From: Aquiluna borgnonia | GTDB taxonomy: Bacteria; Actinomycetota; Actinomycetes; Actinomycetales; Microbacteriaceae | Length of the DNA: 64,000 nt | NCBI RefSeq assembly: GCF_013283855.1 | Contig: NZ_CP054056.1 | Location: 868,001 to 932,000 of the forward strand | Reading direction: 5' to 3' | Part shown: positions 7,961-19,735 of the stretch, in pieces | How the letters are laid out: the number at the start of each line of letters is the position of its first letter | Position numbering within the stretch: position 1 is the first letter of the stretch | Position numbers and translations under genes: made by a program | The notes under the pieces: model-generated | The model's database searches: none | Seen by the model: the letters and a program-made list of their open reading frames with translations, nothing else | What the model was told of the DNA's origin: nothing

Positions 7961-8584
7961 ATGGAAAACAGCGAACTAACGGACGTTCAGCAGCGAATTC
8001 TCGAGGTCATCCGGGATTCGATGAATAGACGGAACTACGCCCCCTCGATGCGCGAGATTGGCGAGTCGGTGGGCCTTAGCTCTACCGCCAGCGTTTCGCA
8101 CCAACTCAACAAACTTGAACTTCTCGGTTTCATCAGCCGCGACCCTCGGCGGCCTAGAACCATTGACCTCTTGGGCTCTGAAAGCCCCTCAGGTGAAATC
8201 ATTAGGGCAGACGCGGCAATGGTGCCTCTAGTGGGTCGAATTGCCGCTGGAGGACCAATCACGGCGGAACAAAACGTTGAAGATGTGTTCGCTCTCCCCC
8301 GGCAGCTGGTCGGGCAGGGCGATCTTTTCCTGCTCAAAGTCGTAGGAGAGTCCATGATCGACGCAGCTATTTGCGACGGAGACTGGGTCGTCGTTCGTCA
8401 GCAGCAGTCTGCGGAAAACGGAGACATTGTTGCGGCGCTGCTAGAGGATGAGGCCACAGTAAAGACATTCAAGCAGCGCGATGGACACACCTGGCTGCTT
8501 CCAAGAAATTCAGCATTCGAACCAATCCTCGGAGACCATGCCGTGATTCTCGGCAAGGTAGTTGCCGTCCTCAGGACTGTTTAG
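7961..8584 (+). CDS. lexA: LexA repressor
   Basis: SOS repressor and self-cleaving protease of 207 residues. The N-terminal winged helix-turn-helix covers about residues 1–70 ([24 protein letters not shown]). The cleavage site is Ala96-Gly97 in RIAAGG, the catalytic serine is Ser131 in VGESM and the lysine is Lys168 in EATVKTF. ATG at 7961 follows GGAGGG. The gene is divergent from the LysM gene with a LexA box between them, and its last 14 bases overlap the end of hflX on the other strand. Confidence 0.98.
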   Translation: MENSELTDVQQRILEVIRDSMNRRNYAPSMREIGESVGLSSTASVSHQLNKLELLGFISRDPRRPRTIDLLGSESPSGEIIRADAAMVPLVGRIAAGGPITAEQNVEDVFALPRQLVGQGDLFLLKVVGESMIDAAICDGDWVVVRQQQSAENGDIVAALLEDEATVKTFKQRDGHTWLLPRNSAFEPILGDHAVILGKVVAVLRTV

Positions 8585-10001
8585 CCTCTTCCAGCTCCGC
8601 TGCTAGGTCTGGCTTCACAAAGGCGTGCAGTTTCGTGCCAGCCTCCACGTAGTCTGTCGATACCACGCGCCCCGCTAGGTGAGCCCTTGAAACCAAGTCA
8701 CCTCGGCTGTAGGGGACGACTCCTACGAACTCGATGTCTGGCTTTGGCAAACTTGCCGCTATTGCAGTTTCTAGCTCGGCAATTCCCAGACCTGTTCTGG
8801 CCGAGACCAAGAGTGAGCCAGGAACCAGGCCCCTGAGCCTAATCTGGTCTTCCTCCGAGACAAGGTCGGCCTTATTGAAGACAATCAACTCGGGAATAGC
8901 AGAAGCCTCCACTTCCGCCACGACCTCGTGGACAGTTCTAATTTGACCCAGGACGTCTGGATCGGTGGCATCAACTACATGGACGATCAAATTGGCGTGT
9001 GAAATTTCTTCGAGCGTTGAGCGAAAAGCCTCAACCAGCTGATGCGGCAGCTGCCGGACAAACCCTACGGTGTCGGCAATTGTGTACTGCCTGCCATCTG
9101 GCGTCTCGTGCTGTCGAACCGTGGGATCCAGGGTCGCAAACAGGGCGTTTTCGACCAAGACTCCAGCTTTGGTGAGGCGATTCAAAATTGAGGATTTACC
9201 CGCGTTGGTATATCCGGCTATTGCCACCTGCGGAACATTGGACTTCTGACGTTGTGACCGCTTGGTGTCCCTAGCACTCTTCATGGCGGCAATGTCCCTA
9301 CGAAGTTTCGCCATTTTGGTGTTGATGCGGCGGCGATCTAATTCAATCTTGGTTTCACCCGGGCCCCTTGAGCCGATTCCCATTCCACCGGCCGCCTGAC
9401 CTCCAGCCTGGCGCGACATAGATTCACCCCATCCTCGCAGTCGAGGAAGTAAGTATTCGAGCTGAGCCAGTTCAACCTGCGCTTTTCCTTCGCGGCTTTT
9501 CGCATGCTGAGCAAAGATGTCCAAAATAATTGCGGTGCGGTCCACCACTTTCACCTTGACCACATCTTCGAGAGCACGGCGCTGGGACGGCGCCAATTCG
9601 GCATTGGCGATTACCGTGTCAGCGCCAAGGGATTTGACTAAATCGTGAAGTTCTTTAGCCTTGCCTTTGCCAAGGTAAGTTGCTGGATCCGGCATGGAGC
9701 GTCGCTGAAGCAAACCGTCTAAAACATCAGCCCCAGCCGTCTCGGCGAGAGCAGCCAGCTCCCTCAGAGAATTTTCAGCGTCCGTCAGGGTTCCGCTCCC
9801 CCAGGTTCCAATTAGGACAACTTTCTCCAAGCGAAGTTGTCGGTATTCGACATCGGAGATGTCTTGAAGCTCGGTCGAAAGACCAGCAACCCTTCGTAAC
9901 GACTCCCTAGCCTCAAGATCAAGCTGATCCCCGTCGAATTCATTGCGCGGAGCAGCGGCTCCCCTCCTGAGAATGCGGTCTAGCGTCGATTCTTTTTCCA
10001 T
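8571..10001 (-). CDS. hflX: GTPase HflX
   Basis: Ribosome-associated GTPase of 476 residues; in other bacteria HflX splits stalled ribosomes under stress. An N-terminal nucleotide-binding-like domain and coiled coil (residues about 60–250, with glycine-rich [17 protein letters not shown]) precede the G domain: G1 [10 protein letters not shown]3 [11 protein letters not shown]4 FNKAD. It is a neighbour of lexA and dapF in many actinobacteria. The start ATG at 10001 is only 36 bases from the start of the divergent methyltransferase. Residues 1–45 before the conserved part are variable. Confidence 0.96.
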   Translation of the reverse strand: MEKESTLDRILRRGAAAPRNEFDGDQLDLEARESLRRVAGLSTELQDISDVEYRQLRLEKVVLIGTWGSGTLTDAENSLRELAALAETAGADVLDGLLQRRSMPDPATYLGKGKAKELHDLVKSLGADTVIANAELAPSQRRALEDVVKVKVVDRTAIILDIFAQHAKSREGKAQVELAQLEYLLPRLRGWGESMSRQAGGQAAGGMGIGSRGPGETKIELDRRRINTKMAKLRRDIAAMKSARDTKRSQRQKSNVPQVAIAGYTNAGKSSILNRLTKAGVLVENALFATLDPTVRQHETPDGRQYTIADTVGFVRQLPHQLVEAFRSTLEEISHANLIVHVVDATDPDVLGQIRTVHEVVAEVEASAIPELIVFNKADLVSEEDQIRLRGLVPGSLLVSARTGLGIAELETAIAASLPKPDIEFVGVVPYSRGDLVSRAHLAGRVVSTDYVEAGTKLHAFVKPDLAAELEEAKQS

Positions 10002-10037
10002 GTTCGTTAAACCCTATGCCTGTTATAGGTTTGCTCC

Positions 10038-10643
10038 ATGTCCCAGGAGCACTATTTCAGCGCCGAACCAAAAGGCCCCTCTCAAACTCGGGAGGTTTCC
10101 TTCACAGTTGCGGAGCGCCAATTCACCGTCCAAGCCTCTTCTGGAACTTTCAGCGCAACCAGGCTCGACCCAGGCACTTCAGTCCTACTGAGCTACAGCG
10201 AGGAGTTTCCCGACGAGGGCAACGTGCTGGACCTGGGATGTGGCTGGGGTCCAATCGCACTCAGCATTGCGGCAATAAAACCACAGACAAAGGTTTGGGC
10301 GCTAGACATAAATCAGCGGAGCCTAGATTTGGTTCGCTCTAATGCCAAGCGTTTGGGCCTTGAGAACGTCACCCCTAGCATCGCTGTCGACATTCCTGAA
10401 GACGTTGAGTTTTCAGCCATTTGGTCAAACCCACCGATTCGAATCGGCAAGGCTGCACTCCACGAACTGCTGACCACTTGGCTGCCCCGTCTCGAAATTG
10501 GTGGCCGAGCCATGTTGGTAGTCCAAAAACAACTCGGCTCGGATTCCCTTTTGAAGTGGATTCAGGAAGAGTTCCCTAACTTCACCGCGACCCGATTCTC
10601 AACCGACAAGGGTTATCGAATTCTTGAGGTCACTAAAGACTAA
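10038..10643 (+). CDS. RsmC-like class I methyltransferase
   Basis: A 201-residue SAM-dependent methyltransferase of the MTS/RsmC type, probably acting on guanine in 16S rRNA. Motif I is [12 protein letters not shown], the acidic residue after strand 2 is in [10 protein letters not shown], and the catalytic-type motif IV is NPPIRIG, as in N2-guanine rRNA methyltransferases. It is the single-domain form, without the N-terminal half of E. coli RsmC. Only 36 bases separate it from hflX; TATAGG lies eight bases before its ATG, consistent with a very short or absent leader. Its end overlaps dapF by 11 bases. Confidence 0.85.
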   Translation: MSQEHYFSAEPKGPSQTREVSFTVAERQFTVQASSGTFSATRLDPGTSVLLSYSEEFPDEGNVLDLGCGWGPIALSIAAIKPQTKVWALDINQRSLDLVRSNAKRLGLENVTPSIAVDIPEDVEFSAIWSNPPIRIGKAALHELLTTWLPRLEIGGRAMLVVQKQLGSDSLLKWIQEEFPNFTATRFSTDKGYRILEVTKD

Positions 10644-11499
10644 AAGTGCCCGTAAAGGTCAGCTCTGCCGGTCCAGAAATGGCCACATGCTCGCCGTCTT
10701 GGGTTGGGAACATCCTCACCCCAACCTCACCCCCGGGAACCTTTACCCTCCAGAAATTTTGACCGTTGTCAGCCCAATGCCTAATTGCCAAAGCGGCAGC
10801 CGCGATTCCGGTGCCGCAGCTCAACGTTTCTCCAACACCTCGCTCGTGCACTCGCATTGAAATGCTTGCCACGCCCTGAGTAATCAATGGGTCATCTAGC
10901 ACGACGAACTCCACATTCGCTCCGCTTCTAGGTGCGGGCTCAAGAGTCGGCGCCAAATGTAGTTGAAGCCCTTCAAGTTCCGCCATGTCCGCTAGCGCGA
11001 CGACCACGTGTGGATTTCCCAGGTTGAGCCCGAGGCCGGGCCTGGCTACCGAGAGTCCGGAAGTCCTGACTAAAAATTCCCCTCCGTCTACCTTCCACCT
11101 ACCTAGGTCGACCGCGAAACCAGTCGCCGTAGCCGTAACATCCTTGATTCCAGCCCGGGTAGCAATTGGGAGTGTGCTGCCGTCAACGATTTCCGACAAA
11201 CCCCGTGTGATCAAGTATCTCGCGAAGACTCGAATTCCGTTCCCGCACATCTCTGCCTTAGAGCCATCGGCATTGCGGTAATCCATGAACCATTCCGCGG
11301 CAGGCTCATCGTTCAGCAGGTGTGCCACCTCGCTGTTTTCAGTGCGTGTTACAAAAATCAGACCATCGGCCCCAATACCAAAGTGCCTGTCGCAAATCTG
11401 GGCGATAGCCTCTTCGCTCAAGTCCATGACCCCATCGAAGTCATTGATCATCACAAAGTCGTTGCCAGTGCCGTGTCCTTTGGTGAATTCGATGTTCAT
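10633..11499 (-). CDS. dapF: Diaminopimelate epimerase
   Basis: Converts LL- to meso-diaminopimelate for lysine and peptidoglycan synthesis. 288 residues. The two catalytic cysteines are in [14 protein letters not shown] and [14 protein letters not shown]. The start [19 protein letters not shown] is typical. ATG 11499 overlaps the miaA stop by four bases (ATGA). dapA and dapB are also in the window, all as separate loci of the same pathway. Confidence 0.96.
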   Translation of the reverse strand: MNIEFTKGHGTGNDFVMINDFDGVMDLSEEAIAQICDRHFGIGADGLIFVTRTENSEVAHLLNDEPAAEWFMDYRNADGSKAEMCGNGIRVFARYLITRGLSEIVDGSTLPIATRAGIKDVTATATGFAVDLGRWKVDGGEFLVRTSGLSVARPGLGLNLGNPHVVVALADMAELEGLQLHLAPTLEPAPRSGANVEFVVLDDPLITQGVASISMRVHERGVGETLSCGTGIAAAALAIRHWADNGQNFWRVKVPGGEVGVRMFPTQDGEHVAISGPAELTFTGTFSL

Positions 11500-12413
11500 A
11501 CCGAAAGCCTAATAACCTGGAGGGCTCGATCCACCAATCCCGGGCCATCATCCAACCAGTGGATTCGCCTATCCCTGCGGAACCACGACATTTGCCTGCG
11601 TGCGTAGCGATTAGTTAGAGCAATAGTCCCCTCAATGGCCTGATCTTGGGAAAGCTCGCCCATGAGCTGCCGAATAGCCTGGTCATAACCAATCGCACGC
11701 TTTGCAGTCCGGGAGAGCGGCGTCGTGGCCAACAGGCCACTAACTTCATCCACTAACCCTTCCTCCCACATCTGATGCACTCGCTTTCCGATGCGTTGCT
11801 TGAGGACGTCTCGCTCTACAGAGATTCCTATTTCAATGGTGGGAACCCAAAATGCCTGCTCCGGAAGAGTTGAGGGGTAGGGGTTACCAGTGATTTCGAT
11901 GACCTCTAGAGCCCTGATCACTCGCCTTTTGTTTTGGCTGGGTATTTTCGCAGCGGTAACCGGATCCAGCATCCCAAGGCGAGTGTGCATGGCTAGCGCA
12001 CCGACCAGTTCACACTCTGCCTCCAAGCGCGCCCGTAAGTCGGGATCGGTAGGCGAGAAATCTAATCCGTCCAAAGCCGCAGAAATGTAAAACATGCTTC
12101 CGCCCACAAACACCGCAATGTTTCCCCGCGCTTGAATTTCCAAGACTTTACTTCTGGCTATTTCCTGATACTGCAGGGCTGACATCTCATCACTGGGCGA
12201 AAGGACGTCAAACAGGTGATGGGGAAACTGCTGTCGGGCAACCTCAGGGAGCTTCGCGGTGCCGATGTCCATTCCTTTGTAAAGCTGCATTGCATCGCCG
12301 TTTATGATCTCAACCGGGCCACCAATTTTTCCCAGTTCGGACGCTAAGTCAAGGGCGAGCTGAGACTTACCAGAGGCAGTGGGGCCAACAATGGCGAGGA
12401 CTTTAGAGAGCAC
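11496..12413 (-). CDS. miaA: tRNA dimethylallyltransferase
   Basis: Transfers a dimethylallyl group to A37 of tRNAs reading U-starting codons; MiaB, encoded just upstream, then adds the methylthio group. About 305 residues. P-loop [16 protein letters not shown] near the N-terminus, then [19 protein letters not shown] and the [13 protein letters not shown] segment. The frame is open far upstream, but family alignments begin at KVLAIVGPT, so GTG 12413 is chosen; it overlaps the miaB end by 11 bases. Good family length. Confidence 0.95.
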   Translation of the reverse strand: MLSKVLAIVGPTASGKSQLALDLASELGKIGGPVEIINGDAMQLYKGMDIGTAKLPEVARQQFPHHLFDVLSPSDEMSALQYQEIARSKVLEIQARGNIAVFVGGSMFYISAALDGLDFSPTDPDLRARLEAECELVGALAMHTRLGMLDPVTAAKIPSQNKRRVIRALEVIEITGNPYPSTLPEQAFWVPTIEIGISVERDVLKQRIGKRVHQMWEEGLVDEVSGLLATTPLSRTAKRAIGYDQAIRQLMGELSQDQAIEGTIALTNRYARRQMSWFRRDRRIHWLDDGPGLVDRALQVIRLSV

Positions 12414-13872
12414 TCTTCGGCCTGATTTGAATACCCAGGGAGACCTTCCCAGAACCAGGTGTGGGCACCCCGCAACTCTCCAGTTCCCTACGGTCGTGAG
12501 CATCGCCTCCGCGGGTCCGGCGCAGACTGTAATTACTCTCAGGACCCAAATCGGCAACCAGGTGGTACGGGGCGGCCTGAGTAATTTTCACCGAAACGAC
12601 ATCTCCGGGACGGGGCCGAGCCTCCCCTTCAGGAATCTCAAAGTGGACCAATCGGTTGTCTCTCGCTCTTCCTGAAAGCCTTTGGGTCTGGGCGTCTTTT
12701 CTGCCCTCTCCGGTGGCAACCAAAACCTCGACGGTTTTTCCGATTTGTTTCTGATTTTCTTTCCAGGCAATGTCGTTGACCAGAGCCAATAGCCGCTCAT
12801 ATCGTTCTTGAACAACTTCCTTTGGAAGTTGTTCGGGAAGCTCAGCGGCTGGTGTCCCCGGCCGCTTGGAATACTGGAATGTGTAAGCGGCGGCAAACCT
12901 AGATTCAGCGGCAACGCGAAGTGTCTCCTGGAAATCCTCTTCGGTCTCCCCGGGAAATCCAACGATTATGTCTGTAGTGATAGCTGCATCGGGAATTGCC
13001 GCCCTGACTCGGTCAAGAATTCCTAGGTATTTCTCACTTCGATAGCTTCGCCGCATCTGCTGCAGAATTCGGTCAGACCCTGACTGCAGTGGCATGTGAA
13101 GCTGGGGCATCACGTTGTGAGTCTCTGCCATGGCAGCGATAACGTCATCCGTGAAAGCGGCAGGGTGGGGAGAAGTGAAACGAACCCGCTCCAGCCCATC
13201 AATCTGACCGCACGCCCGCAAAAGCTTGGCAAAGGCGCCCTTGTCACCAAACTCGACACCATAGGTGTTGACGTTTTGCCCCAGAAGAGTTACCTCAATC
13301 GCGCCGTCGTCAACTAGGGCTTGAACCTCCGCGAGCACCTCCCCCGGCCGGCGATCCTTTTCCTTACCGCGAAGCGATGGCACGATGCAAAAAGTGCAGG
13401 TGTTATTGCAGCCCACAGAAATGGAAACCCAACCTGAGTAGGCAGATTCCCGCTTAGCGGGAAGTGTCGAGGGGAAAACCTCGAGTGATTCGAGGATCTC
13501 TACCTCTGCACTCTTGTTGTGGCGGGCACGCTCCAGAAGAACCGGCAAGGAGCCCATGTTATGGGTTCCGAAGACCACATCAACCCATGGAGCCCGATCC
13601 AAGATTGAATCCTGATCCTTTTGGGCCATGCAGCCACCCACAGCGATCTGCAGCCTGGGATTTGCTTGCTTCTTAGGAAGCATGGTGCCTAGGTTGCCGT
13701 AGAGCTTGTTGTCCGCGTTCTCCCTCACCGCACAGGTGTTGAAAACCACCACATCCGGTTCGTCGGTCTCGGCCTTGAGATATCCAGCTGCCTCCAGCAA
13801 GCCAGAAATGCGCTCACTGTCGTGAACGTTCATTTGGCAGCCGTAGGTGCGAACCTGATAGGTGTAAGTCAT
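12403..13872 (-). CDS. miaB: tRNA-2-methylthio-N6-dimethylallyladenosine synthase
   Basis: Radical-SAM methylthiotransferase of 489 residues with two 4Fe-4S clusters. N-terminal domain cysteines are in [23 protein letters not shown] and GGCMAQ; the radical-SAM motif is [13 protein letters not shown]; the TRAM domain lies at about 375–440. The last 40 residues (after PYHLVADLG) extend beyond the conserved core. It acts on i6A37 produced by MiaA, whose gene overlaps its 3' end. Confidence 0.96.
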   Translation of the reverse strand: MTYTYQVRTYGCQMNVHDSERISGLLEAAGYLKAETDEPDVVVFNTCAVRENADNKLYGNLGTMLPKKQANPRLQIAVGGCMAQKDQDSILDRAPWVDVVFGTHNMGSLPVLLERARHNKSAEVEILESLEVFPSTLPAKRESAYSGWVSISVGCNNTCTFCIVPSLRGKEKDRRPGEVLAEVQALVDDGAIEVTLLGQNVNTYGVEFGDKGAFAKLLRACGQIDGLERVRFTSPHPAAFTDDVIAAMAETHNVMPQLHMPLQSGSDRILQQMRRSYRSEKYLGILDRVRAAIPDAAITTDIIVGFPGETEEDFQETLRVAAESRFAAAYTFQYSKRPGTPAAELPEQLPKEVVQERYERLLALVNDIAWKENQKQIGKTVEVLVATGEGRKDAQTQRLSGRARDNRLVHFEIPEGEARPRPGDVVSVKITQAAPYHLVADLGPESNYSLRRTRGGDAHDRRELESCGVPTPGSGKVSLGIQIRPKSAL

Positions 13873-13895
13873 AACCAGAGGGATTTTACCCGCAG

Positions 13896-14372
13896 TTATT
13901 CGATTTCACGCATGACGGAAAGAGCGAGCGAGGTTGAGAATCCTCGGCGAGCTAAAAAGCCAAGCATCCGGCGCTGTCGAGTCTGGGGGTCTAGTCCTTG
14001 CAGTCGAGCGGCTCTTTTCTTGACCAGATCCCTCACCAGCTCAAGCTCAATCTCTGAAGATACTGGTTCTAGAGCTTGTTCAATCAGGTCTGGAGCAACG
14101 CCTTTTTGACTCAGCTCCCGCGCCAAAATCCGCTTTGATTTTCCTCCGGCTGACATTCTTGAATTGACAAATGCCCTTGCAAAAGCGGCATCGTCAATAA
14201 GCTGTGCCTCCTGAAAGCGATCTAAAACCCGCAAGGAAATTTCCGAGGGAATCTCCCGTTTCTCAAGGACCTGAGCCAACTGATGCCGGGTTTTCATAGA
14301 CCTAGAAAGCTGATGAAGGAGAATGTTCTTTGCCCGCTGCTCTAGCTTTTCGGGGCTGGGTTCACTAGGCAT
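13896..14372 (-). CDS. recX: Regulatory protein RecX
   Basis: A 158-residue all-helical RecX that modulates RecA filaments. Repeated three-helix units are visible, with [13 protein letters not shown] in the second. ATG 14372 overlaps the recA 3' end by eight bases, so it is probably co-transcribed with recA and SOS controlled. Confidence 0.93.
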   Translation of the reverse strand: MPSEPSPEKLEQRAKNILLHQLSRSMKTRHQLAQVLEKREIPSEISLRVLDRFQEAQLIDDAAFARAFVNSRMSAGGKSKRILARELSQKGVAPDLIEQALEPVSSEIELELVRDLVKKRAARLQGLDPQTRQRRMLGFLARRGFSTSLALSVMREIE

Positions 14373-15429
14373 CGTTGGCGGCCTTGGCGACCACTGGGGC
14401 CTCCTCAGCTGGCAAGTCTGCTACTGCCCTTGGCACCCCAATCCCCAATTTCACCTTGATTTTGTGCTCAATGGTGTTCGCGACCTCGGGGTTTTCCTTG
14501 AGATAGCGACGCGAGTTCTCTTTACCCTGGCCAAGTTGCTCACCGTCGAAGGTGTACCAAGCACCGGACTTTTTCACTACCTCGTGCTCAACACCGAAGT
14601 CAATTAGACCGCCCTCACGGGAAATGCCCTCACCAAACATGATGTCAAACTCAGCCTGGCGGAATGGCGCTGCCAGCTTGTTCTTTACGACCTTGACCCT
14701 GGCTCGGTTTCCTACGGAATCCTGACCCTCTTTCAAGGTCTCAATACGACGGATGTCAAGCCTGACTGAAGCGTAGAACTTGAGTGCTTTTCCTCCAGAT
14801 GTGGTCTCTGGGGAACCGAAAAATACTCCGACCTTCTCACGCAACTGGTTGATGAAGATCGCGGTTGTTTTGGTGTTGCTCAGGGCACCGGTTAGTTTGC
14901 GAAGCGCCTGCGACATCAATCGCGCCTGGAGTCCGACGTGAGCATCGCCCATCTCGCCTTCAATTTCTGCCCTTGGTACCAGAGCAGCAACAGAGTCGAT
15001 GACAATGACGTCGATGGATCCCGAACGAATCAGCATGTCGGTAATTTCCAGGGCCTGCTCACCAGTGTCCGGCTGACTGACAAGAAGCGCATCAATGTCG
15101 ACACCGAGCTTTTTTGCATACTCTGGGTCCAGCGCGTGCTCGGCGTCGATGAATGCCGCGATCCCGCCTGCTCGCTGGGCATTTGCAATGGCGTGCAGCG
15201 CAACCGTGGTCTTTCCAGAAGATTCAGGACCGTAGATTTCTACAATTCGACCCTTCGGCAGGCCTCCGATTCCAAGCGCAGCGTCCAGAGCGATTGAGCC
15301 GGTAGGAATCGCCTCGATTGGAGCGCGCTCCTCGGTGCCCAGGCGCATCACGGAACCCTTACCGAACTGGCGGTCAATTTGCGCTAGAGCTGTCTCTAGA
15401 GCTTTCTCTCTATCGGATGGACTTGGCAT
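14365..15429 (-). CDS. recA: Recombinase RecA
   Basis: DNA recombinase and SOS coprotease of 354 residues. Walker [15 protein letters not shown], Walker B region [21 protein letters not shown]2 loop [21 protein letters not shown]. No intein interrupts it. ATG 15429 follows GAGG. A LexA box lies about 120 bases upstream (15550–15563). The acidic C-terminal tail is short and Ala/Glu rich. Confidence 0.99.
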   Translation of the reverse strand: MPSPSDREKALETALAQIDRQFGKGSVMRLGTEERAPIEAIPTGSIALDAALGIGGLPKGRIVEIYGPESSGKTTVALHAIANAQRAGGIAAFIDAEHALDPEYAKKLGVDIDALLVSQPDTGEQALEITDMLIRSGSIDVIVIDSVAALVPRAEIEGEMGDAHVGLQARLMSQALRKLTGALSNTKTTAIFINQLREKVGVFFGSPETTSGGKALKFYASVRLDIRRIETLKEGQDSVGNRARVKVVKNKLAAPFRQAEFDIMFGEGISREGGLIDFGVEHEVVKKSGAWYTFDGEQLGQGKENSRRYLKENPEVANTIEHKIKVKLGIGVPRAVADLPAEEAPVVAKAANDA

Positions 15430-15549
15430 AGTTTCCTCTTCTGTCGGGTCTAATCAAAAGCTATTGGTGCCGTGAGACATTTTTGGTAAACCGCAATAAA
15501 TCTGTGGAAAACCTTTGCTTTTCACTTACCTACGAGAACACTAAACGTT

Positions 15550-15563
15550 CGAACAAAATTTCG
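15550..15563. promoter_or_regulatory. LexA box upstream of recA
   Basis: CGAACAAAATTTCG matches the CGAAC-N4-GTTCG operator with one mismatch. It lies in the only gap of any size before recA, seven bases beyond the end of the DUF3046 gene. LexA control of recA is general in this phylum. Confidence 0.65.
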
Positions 15564-15569
15564 AATGAT

Positions 15570-15797
15570 TTAGTCGGCGTGTCTTTTTCGCGCCGGTGCA
15601 ACGCTCCAGCGCTCTTTTGGTACGCCCTGCTCCTTGCAGATTGCGAGCCAAATGGCTTTGGGGTCTTCCCCTTGAACAATTAGCTGCTGGGGTGTTTGAT
15701 CTCGGAGCTCAGTGAGCCTGATGTCTCTGAGTAAGACCTCGGAAAATTGAGTGCCGAATTCCTCGCGGAGTAGCTCTTGAAACTGGCTGAGTCTCAA
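15570..15797 (-). CDS. DUF3046 family protein
   Basis: A 75-residue actinobacterial protein of unknown function. The family pattern is clear: MRLSQFQELLREEFG, then RDIRLTELRDQTPQQ and GEDPKAIWLAICKEQGVP. It is almost always found beside recA. Its ATG overlaps the clgR stop region by four bases. Confidence 0.9.
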   Translation of the reverse strand: MRLSQFQELLREEFGTQFSEVLLRDIRLTELRDQTPQQLIVQGEDPKAIWLAICKEQGVPKERWSVAPARKRHAD

Positions 15798-16114
15798 AAT
15801 TTAGACTGGAGCAATCCAGCTTCAGTGACAAACGCGTCCGGCACGGTGTCGGGGATGTAAGTGTCGTCTAGGTAAATACCCTCTACCGAAGCAACGCGCT
15901 CTGAAACTTCTCGCATGACAACCGACAGCGGCACTCCAAGCGCCTCAGCAACTGATGACAAAATCTCGGACGAAACTTCCTTTTGGCCGCGCTCGACCTC
16001 GGATAGGTAGCCCAGAGCCACAGATGCCTTAGCCGCGACCTGACGCAACGTCTGCCCGCGACGAAGTCGGTGTGACCTTAGAACATCACCGATTTCCTGC
16101 CTGAGTAGTACCAA
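15794..16114 (-). CDS. clgR: ClgR-type XRE family transcriptional regulator
   Basis: A 106-residue regulator with a Cro/C1-type helix-turn-helix (RRGQTLRQVAAKASVALGYL to SEVERGQKEVSS). In actinobacteria ClgR, encoded between pgsA/cinA and recA, activates clpP and other protein-quality genes. The location supports this identity. The start is TTG 16114: an AGGAGG lies seven bases upstream, and the nearby ATG is out of frame. AGCGTTCGCT at 16162–16171 upstream is an inverted repeat that could be an autoregulatory site; this is only a guess. Confidence 0.85.
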   Translation of the reverse strand: MVLLRQEIGDVLRSHRLRRGQTLRQVAAKASVALGYLSEVERGQKEVSSEILSSVAEALGVPLSVVMREVSERVASVEGIYLDDTYIPDTVPDAFVTEAGLLQSKF

Positions 16115-16187
16115 TTCATTTCCTCCTGGAAGCTAACCTAGCGGCTTGCTGCGACAAAGTTAGCGTTCGCTTCTGAAAGTTTCCTGA

Positions 16188-16679
16188 CTATAAACCAGAA
16201 ACCAGCTGGATTTCATCCCCGAGGGCGGCGATGGCAGCCTCGGTTGCCCGGGCTCGGACTTCGGAGCGATCACCGTCAAAATGAAAAGCAAATACTTTTT
16301 CACCTAGCTCAGAGGACAAGCCAATGTAGACCGTGCCAGGCAAACGAAGACCAATCGACTCTGGGCCTGCGACACCAGTGGTGGCCAGGCCAATTGTCTT
16401 CTCGAACGACTCGGAGGCTTTTTGCGATAACCGTTGCCTCACACCGTGAGCCATTTGCGCGACCACCTCGGGGTCCACTGCACCCTGCTGCTGAATCAAC
16501 GACTGGTTGACACCAAGCATTTGGACCTTAATCGCATCCTGGTAGCTAATAACCCCGCCGAGGAAGACTCTGGATGCACCCGGAAAGTCCACAATCGCAG
16601 CGCAAACCTGACCCCCGGTCAGAGACTCGGCTATTGCCAGCCTCAGTCCTGCAAGGTGGCAGCGCTCTACCAAATTCAT
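16188..16679 (-). CDS. CinA C-terminal domain protein (nicotinamide-nucleotide amidase type)
   Basis: A 163-residue stand-alone CinA-C/PncC domain that in other bacteria deamidates NMN. Motifs: LAIAESLTGGQVCAAIVDFPGASRVF, ISYQDAIKVQMLGV, and ATTGVAGPES with GTVYIGL. The ATG at 16679 overlaps the pgsA stop by four bases (ATGA); an earlier in-frame ATG at 16763 would sit within pgsA and adds unrelated residues. The molybdopterin-binding half of full CinA is absent. Confidence 0.92.
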   Translation of the reverse strand: MNLVERCHLAGLRLAIAESLTGGQVCAAIVDFPGASRVFLGGVISYQDAIKVQMLGVNQSLIQQQGAVDPEVVAQMAHGVRQRLSQKASESFEKTIGLATTGVAGPESIGLRLPGTVYIGLSSELGEKVFAFHFDGDRSEVRARATEAAIAALGDEIQLVSGL

Positions 16680-17224
16680 CGGGCTGGCCTCAGATACTGC
16701 AAACCCGTGTACCAGGTCACTGCAACCGAAAAAACAATTACCGCCTGGGTTAGCGAGCCCCACCAGGAACCAAGTCCGTCAAATGGAGCAACTGCCATCG
16801 AGACACCAATTATTTGTATGACTGTCTTGAACTTGCCGCCGCCCGAGGCAGCAATCACTCGACGCTTTGCCACCGCTAGACGGTAAAGGGTGATGCCAGC
16901 TTCGCGAATCAGAATCAGAATGGTGGCCCACCACGGAACGGCATCCTGAATCGAAAGTGCGATCAAAGCGCCGGAAAGTAATGCTTTGTCTGCGATGGGG
17001 TCCAGAATTTTTCCGAGGTTGGTGACAAGGTTTCGCCTGCGAGCGATAGCTCCATCTATACCGTCTGTGGAGGCTGCAAGCACAAGCAGCACCAGGGCGA
17101 GCATTCGCTCGGCGAATGACTCCCAACCGGTGAGGATCAGCCACAGCACCAGTGGAACCATGAGAATCCGAAGCGAAGTTATTAGATTCGGAGTTTGACG
17201 GTAAAAAAAGGATCTAGAAGTCAT
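16676..17224 (-). CDS. pgsA: CDP-diacylglycerol–glycerol-3-phosphate 3-phosphatidyltransferase
   Basis: Membrane enzyme of 182 residues that starts phosphatidylglycerol synthesis. The CDP-alcohol phosphotransferase motif is complete: D-G-x2-A-R-x8-G-x3-D-x3-D in [19 protein letters not shown] and the following PIADK. About five or six membrane segments. It overlaps the ftsK end by 11 bases and is followed by the cinA domain gene, as in other actinobacteria. Other family members with different alcohol substrates cannot be excluded. Confidence 0.9.
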   Translation of the reverse strand: MTSRSFFYRQTPNLITSLRILMVPLVLWLILTGWESFAERMLALVLLVLAASTDGIDGAIARRRNLVTNLGKILDPIADKALLSGALIALSIQDAVPWWATILILIREAGITLYRLAVAKRRVIAASGGGKFKTVIQIIGVSMAVAPFDGLGSWWGSLTQAVIVFSVAVTWYTGLQYLRPAR

Positions 17225-19700
17225 CGCGTCGCCCAGTCAGCTGCCAGGCGTCTTCGTCACCTTCATCGGCAGGGTCGCCCTCAACCACTGCAGTGGTATG
17301 CCCAGAGAGTCGGGCAAGGAGCTGAGGCAACTGGTCTGGCTTTACTAGAACATCCCTGGCCTTCGAGCCCTCGGATGGGCCAACCACTCCCCTAGATTCC
17401 AAAAGGTCCATCAGTCGCCCAGCTTTGGCGAAGCCAACCCTGAGCTTTCGCTGCAGCATAGAAGTTGAACCAAATTGCGAGTTCACAATCAGGTCTGCTG
17501 CTGCAAGCATAAGTTCAAGGTCATCACCCACTTCACTGTCAATCACCTTGGATGATTGCTGGGCGGTTACGTCGCTTCGGTAGTCAGGTTCCATCTGCTG
17601 CTTCACATGTGCTACCACTCGCTGCAGCTCATCCTCAGAGACCCAGGCACCCTGGACTCTGACCGGTTTGTTTGAGCCCATCGGGGCAAACAGAGCATCT
17701 CCCTGACCAACTAATTTTTCAGCACCGGGTTGATCCAAAATCACCCTGGAGTCGGTCACGGAAGAAACCGAGAAGGCCAAACGGGAGGGGACGTTTGCCT
17801 TGATCAGACCGGTAACCACATCCACCGAAGGCCGCTGGGTTGCTAGCACCAAGTGAATTCCAGAAGCACGAGCGAGCTGGGTGATGCGAACAATCGAATC
17901 TTCCACATCTCTGGGAGCCACAATCATGAGATCCGCAAGCTCGTCCACAACCACCAGAAGGTAGGGGTAGGGCTGAAGCTCTCGCCGGGAATTCTCAGGC
18001 AGTGAAACCTCGCCCGCAACAATTGCTCGATTGAAATCATCAATGTGCTTGAAGCCAAAGCTGGCTAAATCGTCGTAGCGAGAATCCATCTCCTTCACAA
18101 CCCACTGCAGCGCTTCTGCAGCCTTCTTGGGATTTGTGATGATGGGCGTAACTAGGTGCGGAACACCTTGGTAAACCGAGAGCTCCACACGCTTGGGGTC
18201 GATCAGAACCATGCGGACCTCGGATGGCTTGGATCGCATGAGGATGGAGGTGATCATCGAATTCACGAATGAGGATTTACCTGCACCGGTAGCACCAGCT
18301 ACTAAAAGATGGGGCATCTTCGCCAGGTTTGCGACCAGGTATCCACCCTCTACGTCCTTGCCGACTCCGATGGTTAGTGGGTGCGCGCTGGCTGCCGCGT
18401 TTTTGCTCCTCAGCACATCTCCGAGCGACACGGTTTCGCGATCGGTGTTTGGGATCTCAATGCCGATTGCACTCTTGCCTGGAATTGGGGCCAAAATTCG
18501 AACCTCGTTGGAGGCGACCGCGTACGAGATGTTGTTGCTCAAGCGCGTCACTGCCTCCACCTTGACGCCCGGGGCCAATTCCACTTCGTAACGTGTAACC
18601 GTTGGGCCGCGCTGAAACCCAGAGACCCGCGCCTCGACATCAAATTCCTTGAAAACGTCGTTGATGGCAGCAACAATCTGGTCGTTCACCTCAGTTTTTG
18701 CCTTCGGCGCCGTTCCGGGGGCCAGCAAATTTAGTGCGGGCAGAACGTATGCCCTATTGCTGCGCTGCGGAGATTTCGGGGCTGCATCGACCACATCAAT
18801 CGGTTCGGTAACCCCCTCCTCGCCCTGCATAAAGGCAAGATCAGAAACTGGATCGCTTACCTCGACCTCAGGGTAATCAGGCTCGAGGTGCTCATCGACG
18901 AAGTCATCTATGGCTTCAACCACGGCTGTTTCAAAGGCTTGCTCCTTTGACTCCGGCTTATTCCACCAGCTTGACTTCTTCCCATCAAAGGCGTCGATTA
19001 CATCAGTTTTCTTGGCTCCGAAAAGAAATTCGTAAAACTGAGTGATCCGAACTTTTATTTGATTGGGGGGAGTTCCGGTCATGATCAAAATAGAAACCAA
19101 AACCAACAAGCTCAGCGCCGGGACCGCACCCCAAATACTCAACAGGCTCAGCAGTGGTCCGCCGACCAACCAGCCAAATAGCCCTCCTGCCTGGGCTAAG
19201 CCCAGGGGCCCCTCAACGTTGGGACTTGGTGCGCCGCCAAAAATGTGGAAAAAGCCAGCGGTAACGCTCAGAAACATCCAGAATCCGACGGCGAATCTTG
19301 AGCTGTCTCGAACCGATGCCGGGTGTCTAAAGAGGTAGATGGCATAGACCAGGAAGACTGCCGGCAGCGCCAGTGATACCAGACCGAAAAGCATTCCAAA
19401 GGTGTAGGAGTGCACAGCGTTGGCCCAGGGTTCGCGAATCAGGAACCATGCAAATAGAGCCCCGAAAACGGACAGCAAAAATACAAAGAATGGGGCTCCG
19501 TCACGGCGCTGATCCTCAGCGAGTTTCTCAGTGGAGAACGCCCTCACCAAACGCCCCAGGAGGTGAGCGATGCCCATGTAGCTGGAAACCAAAACTTTGG
19601 AAAACGTCTGGCCGCTACCGGTGCTCCGCGCAGGTTTCCTGGCCGGGGTAGCCGCGCGCGATTTGCTCGGCCTTCTGGGAGGCGGGGTCTTTGAAGCCAT
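17214..19700 (-). CDS. ftsK: DNA translocase FtsK
   Basis: Chromosome-segregation motor of the division septum, 828 residues. A basic N-terminus rich in Pro/Arg/Ser is followed by four or five membrane segments (about 40–230), a short acidic linker, and the RecA-like motor with Walker [17 protein letters not shown] and Walker [14 protein letters not shown]. The C-terminal gamma domain ([21 protein letters not shown] and onward) is the winged helix that reads KOPS-type sites. It is at the short end for the family because the linker is small. ATG 19700. Confidence 0.97.
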   Translation of the reverse strand: MASKTPPPRRPSKSRAATPARKPARSTGSGQTFSKVLVSSYMGIAHLLGRLVRAFSTEKLAEDQRRDGAPFFVFLLSVFGALFAWFLIREPWANAVHSYTFGMLFGLVSLALPAVFLVYAIYLFRHPASVRDSSRFAVGFWMFLSVTAGFFHIFGGAPSPNVEGPLGLAQAGGLFGWLVGGPLLSLLSIWGAVPALSLLVLVSILIMTGTPPNQIKVRITQFYEFLFGAKKTDVIDAFDGKKSSWWNKPESKEQAFETAVVEAIDDFVDEHLEPDYPEVEVSDPVSDLAFMQGEEGVTEPIDVVDAAPKSPQRSNRAYVLPALNLLAPGTAPKAKTEVNDQIVAAINDVFKEFDVEARVSGFQRGPTVTRYEVELAPGVKVEAVTRLSNNISYAVASNEVRILAPIPGKSAIGIEIPNTDRETVSLGDVLRSKNAAASAHPLTIGVGKDVEGGYLVANLAKMPHLLVAGATGAGKSSFVNSMITSILMRSKPSEVRMVLIDPKRVELSVYQGVPHLVTPIITNPKKAAEALQWVVKEMDSRYDDLASFGFKHIDDFNRAIVAGEVSLPENSRRELQPYPYLLVVVDELADLMIVAPRDVEDSIVRITQLARASGIHLVLATQRPSVDVVTGLIKANVPSRLAFSVSSVTDSRVILDQPGAEKLVGQGDALFAPMGSNKPVRVQGAWVSEDELQRVVAHVKQQMEPDYRSDVTAQQSSKVIDSEVGDDLELMLAAADLIVNSQFGSTSMLQRKLRVGFAKAGRLMDLLESRGVVGPSEGSKARDVLVKPDQLPQLLARLSGHTTAVVEGDPADEGDEDAWQLTGRRDDF

Positions 19701-19735
19701 GGGACAAAGCTAGCAAGCTGGTGCGGGAAATGGAT

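Noticed and set aside
15503-15511. DnaA box in the recA promoter (TTTTCCACA on the minus strand)
   Set aside because: A single 9-base match of this degenerate consensus is expected several times by chance in a window of this size.
16162-16171. Definite ClgR operator
   Set aside because: AGCGTTCGCT is a short inverted repeat before clgR, but it does not match the published operator well enough to list as a feature.
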